Shown: piece by piece, positions 21,963 through 31,756 of the stretch
Layout of the letters: each line of letters opens with the position of its first letter
Position numbering within the stretch: the stretch's first letter is position 1
Origin: Poecilobothrus nobilitatus
Taxonomy: Eukaryota > Arthropoda > Insecta > Diptera > Dolichopodidae
DNA: 64,000 bases
Assembly: GCA_947095535.1 (NCBI GenBank)
Contig: OX352772.1
Coordinates: 272,953,940-273,017,939, forward strand
Direction of reading: 5' to 3'
The notes under the pieces: generated by a model
Told to the model about the DNA's origin: nothing
The model's input: the letters and a program-made list of their open reading frames with translations, nothing else
Databases searched by the model: none
Position numbers and translations under genes: made by a program

Positions 21963-22179
21963 CTTCTGCGTTGGCTCTATTTGTTGAGCGTAGGCAAAAA
22001 TCTCTGCTGTGTTTTCCAGGTGATCACACTTTATTTATACTAAATTTTTCTTCTAAATAATTGTATTATCATTGTTTAGAAATCAAAATTCTTAAGAAAA
22101 CTAGTTAAAAACCAAAAGTTGTAAAGTAAGTTGTTTATTAATGTAATAAATTCTAATTGATTATAATAAAACTATAATT

Positions 22180-22570
22180 TTTTTAAATAGCATTTTTTAC
22201 AACATTGTTGCATTTAACAGTGTTGTAAAATTAAGAAAATATCTTTTACATAAATTCTAATTATACTTTTTTATGAAAGAATATTATTTTTTATTTACCT
22301 ATTCCTAAATTATTTATATTAGTATAATAAAAATATTTTTCTAATATTTTTCTATTTTTATTTTTTCTATTAGCAATTTTTACAACATTGTTGCATTTAA
22401 CAGTGTTCTAAAGTTAAGAAAAGATGTTTTACATAAATTCTAATTATACTTTTTTATGAAAGAATATTATTTTTTATTTACCTATTCCTAAATTATTTCC
22501 TCTAAAGTTAAGAAAAAGTTTTTTACATAAATTCTAATTATACTTTTTTATGAAAGAATATCATATTTAC
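22180..22570 (-). repeat. Tandem duplication in Polinton copy 1
   Basis: The stretch TTTTTACAACATTGTTGCAT ... ACATAAATTCTAATTATACTTTTTTATGAAAGAATAT occurs at about 22190-22290 and 22377-22478, with a third partial copy from about 22500. Period is about 185 bp for the first two. Noncoding. Confidence 0.85.
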
Positions 22571-22611
22571 TTAACCATTGATTATGACTATTAATAATGC
22601 CTAAATATTTT

Positions 22612-23120
22612 ACATATACTTATTGACTTTTCGTTTTAAAATTTTTTCAATTAAATAAGCATTGGGGTCTTAGACACTAGTTACTTCCTGTTCATAGAAG
22701 CCACCATGAACTAATTTATTTTTATAATCTTTTAAACTATATGTAATATCGGGTCTGTCTTGTTTTTGAAAGCTATTTTAAAAACTTCAGTTGAATAGTT
22801 AGGTTCATATCTTAGTGATTTATTTTATGCTTTTCATCAAATTTTGGAATTTTTTGTTGAAAAATTCTTTTCCCTAGTCAGAATGAATATTTTTCCCCTC
22901 CCTTTTAAAAATCTTTTCTATACTTTTAACTACGTCATTCATCTTCGAAAATATATCGATAATAGTTAAGAGTAACTTGTATCCATTATTCACTTTTTGA
23001 TAGGCCGACATATCTACAAGATCAATTTCCCATGTATCATTTAACCCTCTTTGAGATACGTCTTCGAAATCTACGTCTAACTGGACGATGAATTTCAGAT
23101 ACTATTTGTGCTTTTGACAT
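22612..23120 (-). pseudogene. Polinton integrase (RVE), catalytic Glu region deleted
   Basis: Starts at 23120 as MSKAQIVSEIHRPVRRRF, then WEIDLVDMSAYQKVNNGYK (first catalytic Asp), TIIDIFSK, HSD followed by a stop and GKEFF (second Asp region, about 22880). The part that should hold the catalytic Glu is missing; the sequence resumes with NYSTEVFKI and a C-terminal chromodomain-like block (GGFYEQEVTSV, AYLIEKILKRK) in shifted frames down to 22612. The family is the retroviral-type integrase used by Polintons to insert DNA. It runs toward the centre of the element from the right terminal repeat. Confidence 0.85.
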
Positions 23121-23579
23121 TATTATTGAAAAGTTAAACTGCAACTGTAAATTTGAATAAAATCAGTATATAATACAAAATTTTTACAATATATTAACAA
23201 TAATTTTTAAATTTTTTTCTTTTTGAAGCCATAAGGAACTGAAGTATAATCATTTGCAAAAACTCGTTTTGTGGAATTTATTCGATATGTCTTTCTTTGA
23301 TTTTATCGTCCTTCTGTATTCATTTTTATTTCTTTTTTTTAATTTCCGATTTTTTATTTTATTAAGACAACCAACCGCGAATGTTTCCAATCTTAAAATT
23401 TTCACTCTATTAACCATTTTTTATCTTTTTACACAATTTATACATAATATCTTGCTTGTTATTTGAAAAAATTATTTCAAACATATAAACAAATCTGTTT
23501 TATTTTTTTTTATTTTTGCACTACTATGTACCACTATAAGTATCAAAAGCAATTAACTTATTTTGAATCGCTTTTTATT

Positions 23580-23675
23580 GTTTTTTTTGTTTTCCAACAT
23601 TCTTACATAATAATATCTTATACGGTCTTGTTTTCCAACATTCTTACATAATGATAACATCTTATACGGTCTTAT
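23580..23675 (+). repeat. Short tandem duplication, ~47 bp
   Basis: TTTTCCAACATTCTTACATAAT ... ATCTTATACGGTCTT is present twice in a row next to the right terminal repeat. Noncoding. Confidence 0.8.
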
Positions 23676-23924
23676 ACTTATCTTTAAATACTTCATAGAA
23701 AAAAAAAAAAAAAACAACAAGAAATAAACTCTTCTCAAAATTGCATCAATTTTGTCAAGGTTGAATCTTTATGTAAGATTTAAAAAACCAGTTTTCACTT
23801 TTTCTTTTAAATTTTAAAAATAGTTGCAAAATTTTAAAGAAATGTGGTTACACTTATTTTGTTCTGTTTTCATTTTTCTCTTTAAATTTTATAAAGCATT
23901 TATTCTTATTATTTTCATATGCGC

Positions 23925-24394
23925 CTATTACTTAAGCCAAGTATACATCAATAAGTAAACATGTACCACGTTAGATATTTTTTTTCAACATTCTTATAAC
24001 AATTAATTAGTGGTTTTTCCTTCCTTTTCTTTAAATACTTGTCATAAAAGAAAACGAAAGAAAAAGAAAACAAGAAATAAATGCAAACATATCAAAAATG
24101 CAAGCAAAAACATCTCAAAATTGCAAGCAAAAATAAAAAGCAATTTTTTCCTACTATTTCCATGTTTACCTATTACTTAAAACAAGTATACAATCTTTAT
24201 AAACAACTAGACTTGGCCGCCTGTCTGACCTATTTTTATGACGTCAACCTACTTCCTGTCTGACCTAATTACGGTTTGACCTACTTCCGGGTGACCATGA
24301 CCTACTTCCGGGTGACCATGACCTACTTCCGGGTGACCATGACCTACTTCCGGGTGACCTTGACCTACTTCCGGTTGACCTTCACCTACTGACC
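23925..24394 (-). repeat. Right terminal inverted repeat of Polinton copy 1
   Basis: Reverse complement of the left repeat, ending in GACC at 24394. It has its own set of GTGACCATGACCTACTTCCG repeats; three carry a CATGACC variant absent from the left end, so the short repeats have expanded separately in the two termini. Confidence 0.9.
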
Positions 24395-24866
24395 TGTCTG
24401 GTGCCTACCAAGACAAGTGCCTACCTATCTACTGTAGTTTAAATAATAAATAATAACAACAGTAGGTAACCCTGCACTGCACTTTGGGATGGGAAAAAAT
24501 CAACCCATATTGTACGACATGCTGATCTACATTTTGATTGATGGGTTTAATGTAGGTCATGCTTGGTTAGTAAGTCAAGAACTTGTTTTCATTGTTTTGG
24601 TTTTAAGTTAGGTTGTATGTGTGGGTTGTTAACTTATAGTTCCAAATGGTTTATAGTAGGAAGTGAAGGTTGTTGATATTGTGTAAGTTGGCAGGCAGGG
24701 TTAATGAACTGAACAATTGATTTTATGTATCTTGGTTAATCTAAGCCAAACATTTGTTTTGGTTGAGGTTTTAAGTTAGGTTGTATGTGTGGGTTGTTAA
24801 CGTATAAGTTCCAAATGGTTGTATAGTAGGAAGTCAAGTGTTAGCAATTTAAAGTAGGTCAGCTCT
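24395..24866 (+). repeat. Inter-Polinton spacer with direct repeats
   Basis: TTTTAAGTTAGGTTGTATGTGTGGGTTGTTAAC followed by GTTCCAAATGG and ATAGTAGGAAGT appears at about 24600-24665 and 24770-24836, 172 bp apart. No gene is seen. Remnants of GTAGGTCA near 24856 hint that the right part is the eroded outer end of Polinton copy 2. Confidence 0.7.
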
Positions 24867-25259
24867 TAATAAACAAAATTGTATACCTAGTTTAAATACA
24901 GGCGCATATATAAAAGTGGTAAGAAAATTTCTTATATGAAAATAAAAAACAGAAAATGTTTTTTTATTTTTAAATCTACAGAGCATCTTTAAAATTGAAA
25001 AGAAAAAGTGTAAACCTGTTTTTGTTTGTTTTGCTAGTATCAAGAAAAAAAGTAAAGTAAAATATGCTTTTTGTTTTTTGCTTACATAAAAATGTGGTCT
25101 TCTGAATAGATACATATTTGCGTTTTTCTACTCTAAAAATTTGTAGAAGAAAAGATAAAACGAAAGTCATTAATTAACTGACTCCATGCCTTGTAAGATA
25201 TTTTTTTTATTTTTTAAGTAAGAATCTTCAAAAAATATGAATAAAGAGAAAACAAACAG

Positions 25260-25637
25260 GGAATCAAAAATATGCAACTGATCAAAAATATGCAAACATA
25301 AGATAAAAATAAAAGACATTTATTTTTATGTTTAAAATCTTTTATTATTATATTTTTATTTAAAACTAAGTTGAAACATTTTCTTACGATGATCAGATGT
25401 TAAAATTGTGGAAATAGTGATACAAACTTTTTCTATACGTCTTTGATATCTGCTTTTATCACGTGCGTATTCTTCCCAATGACCTTTCCGTGCTGATCTG
25501 TAAGCCTACTCCCATACATGCATAACGTGAATTTCTTGTTTAATGTTGAAGTTAACTGTTTTAGTTTTGTTATTTAAATTCATATCGTGCAAGTATGAAA
25601 ATTGAAAGTCTTAATCTAACGTTTTTTCCTTTCAAAG
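25260..25637. other. Polinton copy 2 noncoding flank
   Basis: Corresponds to 16330-16640 of copy 1 (shared GAAACATTTTCTTACGATGAT-like stretch and TTTTTCTATACGTCTTTGAT), plus about 120 bp absent from copy 1 (about 25455-25570). No gene is supported. Confidence 0.6.
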
Positions 25638-25688
25638 ATACATATATACATTATAACAATTTTGAATTGTTATAATGTATATATGTAT
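25638..25688. repeat. Perfect 24-bp palindrome with 3-base loop
   Basis: Arms ATACATATATACATTATAAC+AATT (25638-25661) and its exact complement (25665-25688), loop TTG. The equivalent place in copy 1 has only one arm, so this is a local inverted duplication, at the 3' end of the DnaQ-like pseudogene. Confidence 0.9.
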
Positions 25689-27065
25689 AGCATTATACAT
25701 ATACTTATAGCACATCTGAAATTGTTGTTTGATAAGTATATAGGACAATTTGATTTTAAGTTATCAATCTTTTGCAATGACGGCAAGTTTCTGCTTGGAT
25801 CTTCTGTTTTAACACTGTCAATGTACTTTCGAAGGCAAAACCGGGTGATAGAGTTTTTCTGAAGGAAGTATCAATGTCTTTATTAATCCTTCAGTATTAT
25901 TTAAATTTATTTTATTGCACTCAATTTGTCCAACATGAACTTTTGGATGACCCACTGGAAATTTTCTGTATTTACACACCCAAGGATATAGTGAGCATAT
26001 ATCTATATACATTATTTTCTCACCAGGTGCACATTTGTAATATGTTCTTGTGTTTCCTGTTCTACCGCCATAGAACGCGTCACGTGGTTTTAGTGGTATC
26101 AAACTTTCGTTCTCCAATTTTGAGAAAAATGCTTCGTATTCTTTTGATCTCATTTCGTTTCGAAATTCACACTCCCATTTTTCAATTACTTGATAACCTA
26201 AAGATCGTAATTTATTGACTTTGGATAATGTAGCTTCATAACGTGTTTCATATTTTTTATCATTATTATTTTTGAAACATTTTGGATGGCCATAGTAATA
26301 ACAGCCATAAAACTCAAATATTTGTTTTGTGTCTGTGCAATATCCGTCAACACGAAGACCAAAAATTACTTTTTCTTTTCCGTTACCACTATGCTGAATT
26401 TTTATTTTTCTTTGTTTTTCTTCCCACATTAACCATTTTATGGCAATGATTGACTGGTTTTTTGATAAGCGATATTCTTGTTGAGGTATAAGTCCAATTG
26501 TATACGATTTTAAAAAATTCCTTCTAAAAACCAAATTACACGCTGAAGCATGTAATTGTAGTGGCCAATTGTAGTGGCCTCTAAAAATGGCTCAACCTAC
26601 ATTCTTCCAAAAATAGTTGTCTGAATTTAATACAGGCTGCTGTCAAAATTTTTACGTCATTCATACAATATTCTACAAGTTCATTTTGGAGGTTAAAAAA
26701 CTTGTTTTTATTTTCTTCGTACCATTCAAGAAATGGTTTTCTTACTTTCGAAGAAAAAGTTTTTTTTTGTTCTCCTTTAACATAAATTTTTACAACTGAC
26801 TCCAAATAGTGTTTTAATATACATATTACATCTAAATATTCAACTAAACCGTTATTCCATTTAAGTCCATTTATTTTACTTTCGTAATACTGTTTATTAT
26901 ATTTCATATCCTGACTAAGTTCCGCGGTACGGTGCTTTGAAGTGATACACAGTTGGAATTAAACTTCCTTTTTCAAGTATGGCTTAATTAAACTTCCTTT
27001 TTCAAATATTGCTTTTCATTTCCTTGTAAAAATTGTACGTCAACTATGAGAACTTGTTTAACCAT
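25640..27065 (-). pseudogene. DnaQ-like Polinton protein, interrupted by a PolB fragment
   Basis: The start is at 27065 (MVKQVLIVDVQFLQGNEKQ). Frameshifts occur near 26990-26930, then YYESKINGLKWNNGLVEYLD and YVKGEQKK continue to 26752. The last part resumes at 25834 (YIDSVK) and runs through a Cys-containing tail to about 25640. Between them sits a PolB piece of 908 bp. Homologue of the intact gene at 16650-17141, whose uninterrupted sequence shows where the break occurred. Confidence 0.85.
25835..26742 (-). pseudogene. DNA polymerase B fragment inserted with 11-bp direct repeat
   Basis: Minus-strand reading begins with FLEWYEENKNK and EYCMNDVKIL (exonuclease motif III, Y-x3-D), then RRNFLKSYTIGLIPQQEYRL, the conserved NQSIIAIKWLMWEEKQ block, VDGYC...FYGCYYYGHPKC, and polymerase motif A DICSLYPWV near residue 175 of the 26534 frame. 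This is the middle of a protein-primed Polinton PolB. The fragment interrupts the DnaQ-like gene and is bounded by TACTTTCGAAG at 25824-25834 and 26743-26753; copy 1 shows one version of this site. Motif B and C regions (KxxxNSxYG, DTD) are absent. A stop near 26580 splits the reading frame. Confidence 0.9.
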
Positions 27066-27185
27066 ATCGAAGGTTTATGAAAGAATGTTCCATAGAATAA
27101 CTAAATTTACCATTATATTCACTTCGGGAAAACAGCTTTTCATATAAATATAGGTTAGCAGAGTTAGTTTTTAACTAATACAATT

Positions 27186-27902
27186 ATGCTGTTTCTCTCG
27201 TTTCGTGGTAAAACCACTTTTATTTATGTGGTAAAATCACTAATACAACTATGCTATTTTTCTCGTAGTAAAACCACTTTTATTCATAATTTAATAAAAT
27301 ATAAAAAAGAAAATATACAACCACATATTAATAGAATAATTTGGTGTAATCCAGACAAAAATGCCGTTCCAAAATATGTCAAGGATATGGAATATAGTAA
27401 TACTATTCCAGATTTTAATGATAATCAAAAACCTTTGTTAGTTATTATCGATGATATGATGTTAAATTTTCATGATAAGTATGTATGTGATTTATTTACT
27501 AGAGGAGCACATCATAGAAATTTATCTGTAATACTTGTAACGCAAAATGTTTTTCACCAGGGTAAATTTTCAAGAGATATTTCACTCAAATAATAAAGTA
27601 CTAAATATTTAATACTTTTCAAAAATCCAGAAGATAAATCGCAGATATTACCTCTAGCTCGTCAAATATATCCCAATCAAATTAAAGCATTTGAAAAAGT
27701 ATATAATGATATGATGTCAGTCCCATATGGCTATATATTAATAGATCTTACTCAAGACGTTAATGATATATTTCGATTAAGAAGTGATATATTTGGGAAA
27801 GGTTTGTGTTATTGTACGAGAGATCAATTAGAACAATTTGGGGAGAAATATGAAACGTTTGAAGACCAATCGACATATATTGGACCTATTAAAAACCTCT
27901 AA
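27186..27902 (+). pseudogene. Packaging ATPase, copy 2, damaged P-loop
   Basis: Homologue of the intact ATPase at 17260. The Walker A region is rearranged: the segment around GGTAAAACCACTTTTATT is present twice (27206-27225 and again near 27270), giving RGKTT then SRSKTT instead of GPSCCGKTT. Walker B (LLVIIDDMM) and the VTQNVFHQGK block are intact to 27593; a stop and frameshift follow, and the C-terminal part (YGYILIDLTQDV to the end) is at 27711-27902. Confidence 0.88.
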
Positions 27903-28199
27903 ACCAAAATTCCAGAAAGTAATTATAAAACACTGTGACCCTGAAGTAATAAAAACATTTTGCGAAATCTCTTTAAATATTTTAAAAGGTAATTGTAATC
28001 TGAGTAAAAAAGCAACAACCCAATTACGAAAGTATAAAAAAGAATTAAGATCACTTATTTGCCGGGAAAAATCTATAAATAGCAAAAGAAAAATTATTAT
28101 TCAACGTGGTGGATTTTTACCTACACTTCTTGGTGCAATACTATCAGTAATAATCGGAAATTTTATAAAATTAATAATACAACATTTAATAAAATTATA
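27850..28199 (+). CDS. Small basic Polinton protein with GGFL and hydrophobic tail
   Basis: About 116 residues. I chose ATG 27850, which gives MKRLKTNRHILDLLKTSKPK, because similar openings recur in Polinton homologues and because copy 1 has the same start; it overlaps the ATPase end by 53 bp. The body is basic (KYKKELRSLICREKSINSKR), followed by QRGGFLPTLL and a hydrophobic stretch (GAILSVIIGNFIKLII) that could cross or enter a membrane. Proteins of this pattern accompany Polinton/adintovirus capsid genes; a membrane-active or core role is a guess. The frame is intact, in contrast to copy 1. Confidence 0.65.
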
Positions 28200-28226
28200 A
28201 TTTTAAAACCTGAGATTTATGAGAAA

Positions 28227-28859
28227 ATGAAGCAAAATGCGGACGTTGAACTTAATGAGTTGGAAAAAAATATGAAAAAAATATTGTTAAATAAACATCT
28301 CACGGACACTCAAAAATGGTATTTATACAGACAAAATCTATTTAAAATAAGAAACAAAAAACGACAACTTCCTAGACATAAAGAGGAGAAAATAAAAACT
28401 GCGGAAACAAAAGGTACTCAAACTCGTGCAAAACCAATGTATATAGATGTGGAAACTCAATCGCATTTTCCTGAATATAAGAATGTTGGAATAAAAGTTG
28501 TTCCTGAAGAAGAAGAAGTATATGAAAAAGAAGCTGATGACGAAGTATTTGATGATGAAATTCAGGAAAATATTTTAACAAAAGTATTGTCAGCTGCTTC
28601 AGTTGGAGAACGTCTTAGAAAAAGAAAATCAATTAGAAATCAAAATGTACAAATTTTTGAAACTGATACAGGAGATATTATAACTGTTCCTTTAGATAGC
28701 CCAAGCCCACCAACGAAAAAAGAAAAAACTATAAATAGCAAAGAGTTGAATAATTCGTCAAGACGTGTTTTAAGGTCAGCAGTAGGTAATACTCAAACAG
28801 AACTTAATTTCCCAATTCGTAAGAAAAAATCGGCAAGCTCGTGGACAACATACAAGTAA
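28227..28859 (+). CDS. Charged Polinton protein, copy 2
   Basis: 210 residues, open. Close homologue of 18266-18895, with the same N-terminal helical motif (NELEKNMKKILLNKHLTDTQ), acidic centre (EADDEVFDDEIQE) and basic, Ser/Pro-rich C-terminus (SPSPPTKKEK, RKKKSASSW). One codon is inserted in the acidic stretch (EEEEVYEKE against EKEVYEKE) and others differ near the end. It overlaps the penton-like gene by 19 bp. Function unknown; conserved length in two decayed elements suggests a recent common source. Confidence 0.75.
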   Translation: MKQNADVELNELEKNMKKILLNKHLTDTQKWYLYRQNLFKIRNKKRQLPRHKEEKIKTAETKGTQTRAKPMYIDVETQSHFPEYKNVGIKVVPEEEEVYEKEADDEVFDDEIQENILTKVLSAASVGERLRKRKSIRNQNVQIFETDTGDIITVPLDSPSPPTKKEKTINSKELNNSSRRVLRSAVGNTQTELNFPIRKKKSASSWTTYK

Positions 28860-29800
28860 ATGATGAATTTTATGTCACTTTACTCAGTGATTCATCTATG
28901 AACTATTATTCAGAAAATTCATTATCATATTTTACAAATAAAATCAATAAATACATGTGTGATTCAAGGTGGAAAGTCGGTATTTCAGGAATGTATGTTA
29001 ATGATTTCGTTCCAAATGTGTATGGTGAAGAACGGGAAAAAAGTACTCAAATATTTATTAAAGGTATGCAGAAAGATATGATAGGAGTTGGAACATCATA
29101 TATTCCATACATAGAAAAACAAATGATATGCGACTGGAAAGTTTTTCTACTACCAATACTAATTCAAAATATACGCCCACTTAATAGGTTTATAAGAAAA
29201 GAAGTTGAACGACAGTTGATTTGGGGAATTTTTAATTTTATAAACGATGAAGTTCATTATACACAACCAACAAAAGCTGAGGAGATGCCTACAAATTTAA
29301 GTTACACCACAATATGTGTTACTAAGCCTAAAATAGATATAAAAATAAGAGCAAATTACGCTTATACCCTCGAAGGACTTTTGACAACATGTTTCAATCA
29401 AGTATCTTTTAAAGTTACAGATTTTAAAAATATAAATCACGTGTAATAGAAGCTTTCAAAACTTTTATAGATAGTGTACAATTGATTCCCATTTGTAAAC
29501 CAGATATGTTTTTTATATACACAGACATAATTAAACCGCAAAAAATAGGTGATAAAGATGTAAGGTGTTTAAGATCTGTTAACATACAAAATTCTTTCAC
29601 TGATACTGTAACATATCAGTGAAACAGTATGTTACAGTATCATACTGTAACATACATACTGTAAAAGAATTCAGTAATATTCAATATTGCAATGTGGAGA
29701 AATCATTTAATAACATTTCATTACTTTTATGTGATAAATATGGATACAAAATAAACTTTTCCAATAGTTCAATTCCAACAAAAATTGTATGACATTTTAA
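28841..29800 (+). pseudogene. Penton-like minor capsid protein, copy 2
   Basis: Open from 28841 (MDNIQVNDEFYVTLLSDSSM) to 29446, including DSRWKVGISGMYVNDFVPNV and CDWKVFLLPILIQ; a one-base loss near 29426 (relative to 19460 in copy 1) shifts the frame. The remainder (AFKTFIDSVQLIPICKPDMF ... GDKDVRCLRSVNIQNSF) runs to the palindromic filler at 29605-29655, and CEKYGYKINFSNSSIPT-type sequence continues to about 29800. Family attribution as in copy 1: proposed Polinton penton; not provable without a structure search. Confidence 0.7.
29605..29657. repeat. Palindromic filler insertion in the penton-like gene
   Basis: GTATGTTACAGTAT (29627-29640), one base, then its exact complement ATACTGTAACATAC (29642-29655). 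Copy 1 has only CACTAATACTGTAAAAGAATTC here, so about 55 bases built from local sequence (ATACTGTA, CATATCAGTG) were added. Confidence 0.9.
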
Positions 29801-29856
29801 AAAAGTATAAATAAAAGCGATTTTACAAAACTATATATTATTTTATTTCATTCATT

Positions 29857-30303
29857 ATGGATAGAGTATACTATAAGTATTATTTAATTCAATCTGGTAG
29901 AGGACTTGATGATATCGGCCCTTTATTACATTCAACCGTACCTTTTCAAAGAGGTCGTGGATTGGGAAGCTTTTTTAGGAGACTTTTTAGATATTTGAAA
30001 CCATTATTTACTTCAGGCGCTGTTATTTTGAAAAAAGAGGTTATTAAATCTGGTATCAATGCTTTATCTGATATTGCATCTGGTGCAAATGTAAAAGAAG
30101 TTATGCAAGATCGTAGTAAAGAGATTGTTAAAAATGTACGACGTGATGCCGTACGAAAACTAAATGAAATGTATGGTTCTGGTAAAAGAAAACGAAAAGC
30201 TATAAAAGCTATAAAAAGACCATTCATTAAAAATTTAAACTATTTTACGTCAAAACAACGCAAAGATAATAACAAAAAGAAACAAAAAGATATTTTTAAT
30301 TAA
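29857..30303 (+). CDS. Polinton pX-like (adenovirus core protein-like) protein
   Basis: 148 residues, intact. Begins MDRVYYKYYLIQSGRGLDDI; then QRGRGLGSFFRRLFRYLKPL (about 31-50), a central helix-like part (GALVILKKEVIKSGINALSD-like, with DIASG.NVKE), and a very basic C-terminus (GKRKRKAIKAIKRPF, KDNNKKKQKD). The RGRGLGSFFR...PLF..GA......K.G...L.D...G.... pattern recurs in Polinton and adintovirus proteins compared with adenovirus pX/pVI-type virion core proteins, which bind DNA or the inner capsid face. It lies directly before the major capsid gene (2 bp gap), consistent with co-expression of virion genes. It is the only intact capsid-associated frame of copy 2. Confidence 0.75.
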   Translation: MDRVYYKYYLIQSGRGLDDIGPLLHSTVPFQRGRGLGSFFRRLFRYLKPLFTSGAVILKKEVIKSGINALSDIASGANVKEVMQDRSKEIVKNVRRDAVRKLNEMYGSGKRKRKAIKAIKRPFIKNLNYFTSKQRKDNNKKKQKDIFN

Positions 30304-30305
30304 TT

Positions 30306-31397
30306 ATGATTGAGTGTATGAAATCTGAGTTGGATATTTTTAAAACCCAACCCATTCAGTCTAGCATTTTACGATCTGAAGAAGTTTCCTACAATCCTAT
30401 TGCTTCTTTAGACAACCCTTCAACTATTGAATTTGTTTCACTGGGTCATGGCGATACATATAGAGATTTGTCTTCTACATATTTGAGATTAAAAGTACAG
30501 ATCTTAAAAAAGATGGAACGCAATGGAATAATGATAAAAATGCTGAAGGAAGAATAATAATACAACCAAGTGTAGTTAATAACATTTTACATTCTTTAAT
30601 AAAACAATGTAATGTTCAATTAAATGGTAAAAATATAACACCGTCTGATGGAAATTATCACTATAGAGCTTATATTGAATCTTTATTAAATTATGGTACA
30701 GATGCTGCTGCAACTCATTTAGAATGTGCAGGATGGATTTTAGATAAAGCAAATATAGCTAAATCTGATAATAATGGTTCAAAAGAGCGCCAAAAATTGT
30801 ATCATAATAACAGAGTAGTGGAACTTAGGGGTAAACTAAACGTAGATATCTTTAGTCAACCTACTATACTTATCAAAAATGTTGAAATTCGTATAGTTTT
30901 AACACTTCAAAAACCAGATTTTCATCTGACGATCCTGATGAATCACAATTAAAAATTATAGAAGCCACGCTATTTATGAGGCTTGTTACCGTTAATCCAA
31001 GCATACTGTTAGGACAAAATGCTGTTCTTGGGAAATTCGATGCTAAATATAATTATAAACGTGTTGAAAAAGTTTTACAATTCAAATGAATAGCTCATCA
31101 ATATCACTTGATAATGTTTTTATTGGACAGTTGGTCCATAAAAGGTCATCAGGTCAAGATAAAGGTCATCAAATAACAAAGTCTATATTTAGTAATGGAT
31201 TTTTTATACTTGCTTTTAATTTAACTCAAGATGCACCTGGAAATGAAGTATGTCAACGTTTACTGAACCAGGGTACAGTTAGAATTGAGGCAAGGCTATC
31301 AAAACCACTTACATCTGCACTAACTGCTATTGTTTATGGAGAATTTGATGCAAGTATACAAATTGATAAAAATCTAAATATATTCACAAATCTATAA
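30306..31397 (+). pseudogene. Polinton major capsid protein, frameshifted
   Basis: Starts MIECMKSELDIFKTQPIQSS. A base lost in a run of A near 30510 ends the first frame at 30557; the second frame has NNILHSLIKQCNVQLNGKN, YHYRAYIESLLNYGTDAA, LRGKLNVDIFSQPTILIKNV to about 30930; a second shift leads to ATLFMRLVTVNPSILLGQN; the last part from 31086 (NVFIGQLVHKRSSG ... FNLTQDAPGN ... VYGEFDASIQID) ends at 31397. These blocks fit the double jelly-roll capsid protein of Polintons in order and spacing (about 360 residues, somewhat short of the family). At least two frameshifts and one stop make it defective. Confidence 0.88.
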
Positions 31398-31434
31398 ATA
31401 TAATATTGAAACATGAATTTGAATATTCAACAAG

Positions 31435-31720
31435 ATGTCATCGTCCTGTGCACTTGTGGACGTAAAGTTTTGTTGTGACGATAAAAATACTTTAATTTGT
31501 AAAAGGTATTTCTTTACTTGGAATTAAAGATCCTTGCAAAAAATTTGTAAAAGAGTTTTCTTACAAATTTCCAACCAAAGAAATTATAAATGAAAATTTT
31601 GAAAATTACTCTTTTGGAACTGTACATAATGATAAAATTGATAAAGAATTAAGACAGGTGCTAGATAAATTTGATGTTATGAATTACATTAATGAATTAC
31701 ATTATGAATTACATTAATGA
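31435..31720 (+). pseudogene. Second DnaQ-like protein, N-terminal part
   Basis: ATG 31435 opens MSSSCALVDVKFCCDDKNTL; after a shift near 31505 it continues ISLLGIKDPCKKFVKEFSYK ... FENYSFGTVHNDKIDKELRQ. The order VDV.F...K.IS.LGI....F.FK.P resembles the opening of the DnaQ-like protein at 17141 (VVDLQFLKG...KELAIL...FKPPYP), so this may be a divergent paralogue. It ends in a short duplication of ATGAATTACATTA. Absent from copy 1 because of deletion. Confidence 0.5.
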
Positions 31721-31756
31721 AATAAGTAGAGTGTAAGATTTGAGTCAGTTTAAGTT

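Larger units (their letters stand above)
15640..24394 (+). mobile_element. Polinton/Maverick copy 1, internally deleted
   Basis: An 8.75-kb unit bounded by inverted repeats of about 450 bp. It encodes, left to right, a DnaQ-like protein (minus), packaging ATPase, a small basic protein, a charged protein, a penton-like protein, a pX-like remnant, a truncated major capsid gene, and on the minus strand an acidic protein, a polyglutamine protein and an integrase. Polintons are usually 15-20 kb; protease and DNA polymerase are missing and the capsid gene is joined to a downstream gene. No clear 6-bp target duplication was found beside the ends. Confidence 0.9.

Noticed and set aside
23254..23738. 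Phe/Leu-rich short frames near the right Polinton terminus
   Set aside because: T-rich noncoding DNA with a short tandem duplication; no conservation with copy 2.
15640..24394. CRISPR-like array from the regularly spaced repeats at the Polinton ends
   Set aside because: Repeats are contiguous without unique spacers, and the setting is eukaryotic.
15634..24400. Six-base target duplication of Polinton copy 1
   Set aside because: Candidate flanks TGAACT and TGTCTG do not match; ends may be off by a few bases or eroded.
25662..26218. Plus-strand frames at 25662-25862 and 25874-26218
   Set aside because: Antisense to the DnaQ-like and PolB remnants, whose motifs are clear on the minus strand.
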